Shown in pieces: positions 59,301 through 64,000 of a stretch of 64,000 bases of DNA (its first letter is position 1; each line of letters starts with the position of its first letter). The position numbers and the translations under genes are program-made. The notes under the pieces were generated by a model, which searched no databases, had not been told where the DNA came from, and worked only from the letters and a program-made list of their open reading frames with translations. The DNA comes from Ichthyophis bannanicus. Taxonomy: Eukaryota; Chordata; Amphibia; Gymnophiona; Ichthyophiidae. The DNA lies in contig CM066033.1 of the NCBI GenBank assembly GCA_033557465.1, positions 19,593,080 to 19,657,079 of the forward strand, given 5' to 3'.

Positions 59301-61220
59301 ATGAGTACAGCAAAAAAAGCAAAAACAGATAGTGGAAGATCATTCCAAGAGGCCTGGACAGAGACATATGGAGTGATTGAACGCAGTGGGAAAGCATTGT
59401 GTATTATGTGTAATGAAAGTGTTGTGTCTCGCACATCAAGTGTCAAACGTCACTTTGAGACCAACCATAACAGTGTTGCTGAACTTGGTTTAGCTCAAAG
59501 AAAAGAGTTCCTTGTAGGAAAATTAAAGAAATATCACTCCCAGTCTCTTAGTTTTAGCAACTATCTTTCAAAAACTAATCATCTTACAATTGCCAGCTTT
59601 CAAATTTCACTGTGCATGGCAAAACATGGTAAGCCCCTCTCTGATGGAGATTTTATCAAAAAGGCAATTTTGGCTGGGAGTAATTCACTCTTCCATGATT
59701 TCCAAAACAAGGATAAAATTGTGCAGCGCATCTCTGAGATGCCGCTAAGCAGAAATACTGCAAAAGATAGGGTTCTGCTAATGGCTGCTGATGTTAGTCA
59801 ACAGCTTACTTGCGACTTACAAAAAGCACCCTTCTACTCCATGTGCTTGGATGAAAGTACAGATATTACTAACCATGCAAGACTAGCGCTCATTTTGCGT
59901 TATGCTACTGGTGACATCATGAGAGAAGAGCTGGTAAAACTGCTGTCTTTGCCTGGAAGAACACAAGGGATAGATATCCACAATGCTGTGATGGAGGCTT
60001 TTTCATCACTAGACATAAGTCCAGAAAAAGTGGTTTCAGTTACTAGCGATGGAGCACCTAGCATGGTGGGGACAACATCAGGATTCATTCATTTCTTTGC
60101 TAAGGAAGCAAAACATCCACTGATTCAATTTCACTGCATAATACATCAAGAGGCTCTCTGTGCCAAAGCAGCAAAAAACTTGACGATGTCCTCAAAGATG
60201 TAACAAAAATGGTGAACTTCATCATGGCGCGTGCTCTTAATTTTCGACAATTTCAAGCCCTTCTTGATGAAGTTCAGGCACAATATAACACTTTACTGAT
60301 GTACAATAATGTCCGGTGGCTGAGCAGAGGACGAGTGTTAGAGAGATTTGTGGCCTGCTTGGAAGAAGTTAGGCTATTTATGAACGAAAAGGGGGAAGAC
60401 TATCCTCAACTCACCAACATGGCCTGGCTTACCAACCTCATGTTCTTTACAGATTTTACTAACCACTTTAATGTACTAAACAAAAAATTACAAGGCATGG
60501 GAAAAAACAACAGAAAGCATGTTTAGTGACATCAAAGCTTTTGAGAGAAAATTGCATGTTTTTGAAAAAGACCTTGAGAGTGGACAGCTGAAATATTTTC
60601 CCAACCTAAAAATACATTTGGATAATTCTACAACATTTGTGGACAGTCATAAAAAACACCAGGAAATCCACAAAGCATATTCCACCATTGTAGCCGAAGC
60701 AAAGGAGAATTTTAGTAAAAGATTTTCTCAGTTCCGTAAGATGGAGACAACCCTTTCATTTATTACTTCCCCAGAAAAGTCCACATTTGAAGATCTTGAT
60801 CTTTCCTGCTTACAGTGGTTGGATATTCAAAACTTGGAAATGGAGCTACTGGAATTTCAAGAAAGCTCTATCTGGAAAAGTAAATTCAATGACCTGCGTG
60901 CGGCTCTTGAACGTATTGAGTGTGAAAGGGTGACAAATGAAATCACTGCTAGCAGTTCTGAAAATGAAATCCTAAAAGCGTGGAATTCTCTGCCAGACAA
61001 TTTTAAGTCCATGAAAGCACTTGGGATTGCTCTTCTTACTTTGTTTGGGTCATCCTATGCTTGTGAGCAGCTGTTTTTGGCTTTGAATCATATAAAATCT
61101 GATGCTAGAAACAGATTAACGGATGACATGAGTGCTGCATGTGTTGCTCTGAAATTAACACATTATGAGCCAAGGATTGACAAGTTATCAGCATGCATGC
61201 AACAACAAACATCACATTAA
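59301..61220 (+). pseudogene. hAT transposase (BED finger, DDE, C-terminal dimerisation), two frameshifts
   Basis: It catalyses excision and insertion of the hAT element in the nucleus. Frame 1 (59,301-60,203) carries a BED-type zinc finger (Cys34, Cys37, His51, His56), the first catalytic Asp in CLDESTD (residue 184), the second in TSDGAPSM (residue 250), and FHCIIHQEALCAK. A one-base break near 60,185 leads to frame 2 (60,209-60,526: VRWLSRGRVLERF), and a second break near 60,500 leads to frame 3 (60,519-61,220). Frame 3 ends with the hAT dimerisation region: LFGSSYACEQLFLALNHIKS, then RNRLTDDMSAACVALKL. It resembles the Charlie/ZBED5/GTF2IRD2-type transposases. Both frameshifts lie in A-rich runs or next to them. 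Confidence 0.9.
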
Positions 61221-61649
61221 TTTTTTTCATGTATAGATTCTTTGGGAATACACACCGAGTCCTGACACAGTTAACAGTTTTAAGAAGTTTATCTTTTTTT
61301 TACTCAGGATACATTTGACATGTTATGTGAATAATACATTTAAAATACATTGTGTAACTGAATCAAATTCTTCCTAAATTCATTAAATTGAATGAAATCA
61401 TTAAAACATTATAAATTGCCAATAAATTGAAATGAAAACCAAAGGATTGTGAATCAAATTGATTCTCTGACAATACAAAGATTCCAACCTTTACAAATGA
61501 TGTTACATAGTTCAGGCAACTTTATAAAGAGTTTTTAGATACTAAAATCTTGTTGTTAAGGTTTAATTGACGTGCTGGCACTTTGAGGAAATTCTTTGGT
61601 TTTGTGCGGCAGTTTGGGCACTCGGGCTCAAAAAGGTTAACCATCACTG

Positions 61650-62737
61650 ATATAGTGTATCTGGACTTTCAGAAAGCTTTTGACAAGGTCCCTCATCAGA
61701 GACTTTTGGCAAAACTAAAGAGTCATGGGATAGGAGGCAGTGTACTATTGTGGATCAGGAACTGGTTAAAAGATAGAAAGCAGAGGGTAGGGCTAAATGG
61801 CCAATTTTCCCAATGGAGAAAGGTGAATAGTGGTGTACCACAGGGATCTGTGCTGGGTCCGTTGCTTTTGAACATATTCATAAATGACCTGGAAAGGGGA
61901 ATAACGAGTAAGGTTATCAAATTTGCAGATGACACAAAAATATTTAAAGTTATTAAAACCCAAGAGGATTGTGGAAAATTGCAAGAGTATCTTGATAAAT
62001 TGGAAGACTGGGCATAAAAATGGCAGATGAAATTTAATGTGGACAAGTGCAAAGTTATGCACCTAGGGAAGAACAACCCAAACTATGGTTACACAATGCA
62101 CGGTTCCACATTAGGAACCACCACTCAGAAAAAAGATTTAGGCGTCATTGTGGATAACATGTTAAAACCCTCGGCCCAGTGTGCAGCGGTGGCCAAGAGA
62201 GCAAATAGAATGCTAGGTATCATAAGGAAAGGAATGGAAAATAAAACAAAAGATATTATAATGCCTCTATATCGTTCCATGGTGAGACCGCACCTTGAAT
62301 ATTGTGTGCAATTCTGGTCGCCGTATCTTAAAAAGGATATAGCGTTATTAGAAAAGGTTCAGAGAAGAGCCACCAAAATGGTAAAGGGGATGGAAGGATA
62401 CCCCTATGAAGAGAGGCTAAAAAGGTTAGGGCTCTTTAACCTGGAAAAGAGATGGCTGAGGGGAGATATGATAGAAGTCTATAAATTAATGAAAGGAGTG
62501 GAACGGGTAAACGTAGATCGATTGTTTACGTTATCAGAATATAGAAAGACTAGGGGACATGCAATGAAGCTACAGGGTAAACTATTTAAGACTAATAAAA
62601 GAAAATATTTTTTCACTCAATGTGTAATCAAACTCTGGAATTTGTTACCGGAGGACGTAGTAAAGGCTGTTAGTGTAGCTGGGTTTAAAAAAGGTTTGGA
62701 CAAGTTCCTGGAGGAAAGGTCCATAAACCATTATTAA
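61650..62737 (+). pseudogene. CR1 RT fragment with one nonsense codon
   Basis: Reads IVYLDFQKAFDKVPHQRLL, VPQGSVLGPLLLNIFIND and FADDTKIFKV. A TAA at 62,015 (A in place of the C found in copy C, in DWASKWQ) interrupts an otherwise intact frame. It then continues from MKFNVDKCKVMHLGKNNPN to the normal NHY end. Lacks the endonuclease. Confidence 0.9.
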
Positions 62738-62911
62738 GAAGGGACCCAGGATATCAATGCCTGACCCAGTACAAGCATTGTGGAACCTGTGTCTTTTGGG
62801 GAAACTGCTAGGTACATATGACCTAGATTGGCCACTGTTGGAAACAGGATACTGGGCTTGATGGACCTTGGTCTGACCCAGTATGGCATATCTTATGTTC
62901 TTATGTTAGCT
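61650..62911 (+). mobile_element. CR1 LINE, 5'-truncated (copy E)
   Basis: Starts inside the RT domain at the DIVYLDFQKAFDKV block and runs to the 3' end with CTTATGTTCTTATGTT. Its first base coincides with the end of the hAT right terminal repeat. The 3' side is followed by the inverted repeat family. Confidence 0.9.
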
Positions 62912-64000
62912 TCAAAGTAGGCCCCATCCTCCTCCCATCAACAGCTCTGAAATACTCCTACCAATCACCTGTTCAATATCATTCCATTTTATTAAAATAG
63001 TGATTCCAAATCAAATCATCAGTAGTGGCTGTCCCCTGCAGACTCTCAGAGCATGACACATGCTAGAAAAACCACACATCCGCCCTGCATGTCTTTCTCA
63101 GAATCGGGCCCTTGCTGATGGTGGCATCAACGGATCTCCAATTTAAAAAGAAACCCATGGGCCCAATATTCGAAAGGCCCAGTAAACCATGTAAATGCTT
63201 TAACTGGGGATATTCAGTGGCACTTACATGGTTAGTACCGTTGAATATCCCCTCGTAATTTCCCTATGCACCCTGATGCTATCCGGTTTGCATTGGGGCA
63301 TGTCGGGAGCGTTCTGGGATGGAGCAGAGGCGGTGACAAGCGCTAACTGGGTAGCAGCAATATTGCATGCTGCCCGGTTAGCGATCTGCACTTTAAAGAT
63401 AGGTGAGGGGTTTTCCTCACCTATTTTTAAGGCACAAGAGATAACCGGGCAGCATGCAATATCACTGCTGCATGGTTAGCAATTGCGGCTTCCCGTGTCT
63501 GCAGTGATCCCCGGATATTCAATGCTGAGGTCGCATATGACCCCAGATATCCGGAGTTAAGGGTCGGCAGGGAGTTCTATGCGCTGCCAACACATTATCG
63601 GGCCCCATGGTTCTTTGCAACACCACACTTGCATGGCTGGTCTACTCCCTCCCTCGTTTGACACATGCATATGTCAGAGGAGAGAGGGATCAGTCCAGCC
63701 ATGCAAGCGCAGAGTTGGAAAGACCCACGTTCTTTTTTTATTGGAGGTCTGCTGATGTCACCATCACCAAGGGAACAGGAAAAGTGGTGGCGGGGCAAGG
63801 GCAGGAATCAAGGGCGCGGTGGACTAGACTTGAGGAGGTGGAGTAAAATGGGGAGATATTGGACATGGGGGGATAGGGGCAGAAGAGCTATGCTGGTCAT
63901 GGGGAGATAGGGGCTAATAACAAAAGTCTGATGTCATAGGGAAGGGGGCACCAGGTTTTCAAGTCACACAGGGCGCAGTTATGGCTTGGTACAGTACAGT
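62907..64000 (+). repeat. Interspersed element, second copy of a large inverted pair
   Basis: Inverted relative to 38,615-39,508 plus 40,407-40,611. The two blocks are contiguous here (junction near 63,110 at gggcccttgctgatggtgg). It contains a second instance of the internal inverted end: cttgctgatggtggcatcaa near 63,112 versus gatgtcaccatcaccaag near 63,753. The repeat runs off the end of the window. Confidence 0.85.

Larger units (their letters stand above)
58198..61649 (+). mobile_element. hAT-superfamily DNA transposon (Charlie-like), near complete
   Basis: Left end cagcgatggcgaacc and right end ggttaaccatcactg are inverted copies (11-12 of 15 match). They enclose 3452 bp with a transposase in the correct orientation, a typical autonomous hAT layout. 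No 8-bp target duplication is visible: flanks are tcctataa (left) and atatagtg (right). The right end abuts truncated CR1 copy E. Two frameshifts inactivate the transposase. Confidence 0.9.

Overview
The window looks like a repeat-dominated stretch of a large vertebrate genome. CR1-type LINEs with a conserved terminal motif, a DIRS-type tyrosine-recombinase retroelement, tRNA-derived SINEs, a hAT transposon and PIF/Harbinger genes all occur together. I infer an amphibian, perhaps a caecilian; this rests on repeat content only. I recognise no conserved single-copy host gene.

1-23,600: a long tract rich in CACA/TGTG and CATG that carries a PIF/Harbinger gene set. A DDE transposase (minus, 3780-6448, two exons) and a Myb/SANT-like protein (plus, three exons, about 7.6-17.0 kb) are divergently arranged around a CpG-rich, internally duplicated promoter region. 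The splice sites I place keep frame across the introns. A further minus-strand gene candidate (18,837 to 17,783) converges on the Myb gene. An unrelated insertion (about 14,960-16,390) sits in the second Myb intron. The transposase keeps its D, D and E catalytic residues but has about three frameshifts.

23,600-28,004: a tandem satellite of about 94 bp per unit, full of apparent indel noise, ending in a 500-N gap.

28,005-37,030: a decayed DIRS element (gag-like remnant, RT with YVDD, RNase H, tyrosine recombinase, inverted terminal sequences). It is interrupted by a CR1 copy (30.8-33.8 kb), a tRNA-derived SINE and a short CR1 tail.

37,030-46,220: mixed old repeats. One family (38.6-40.6 kb) reappears in inverted orientation at 62.9-64.0 kb. 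Two related LTR-like non-coding elements lie at 41.7-43.6 kb (plus) and 45.3-46.2 kb (minus).

46,222-55,235: two long CR1 copies in tandem orientation, with ORF1 (zinc finger plus SGNH-esterase-like domain) and ORF2 (endonuclease plus reverse transcriptase). Both are broken, but one has a 621-codon open RT frame.

58,198-61,649: an almost complete hAT transposon with terminal inverted repeats, a predicted 5'UTR intron and a BED-finger transposase with two frameshifts. A 5'-truncated CR1 begins exactly at its right end. The window closes inside the inverted repeat copy.
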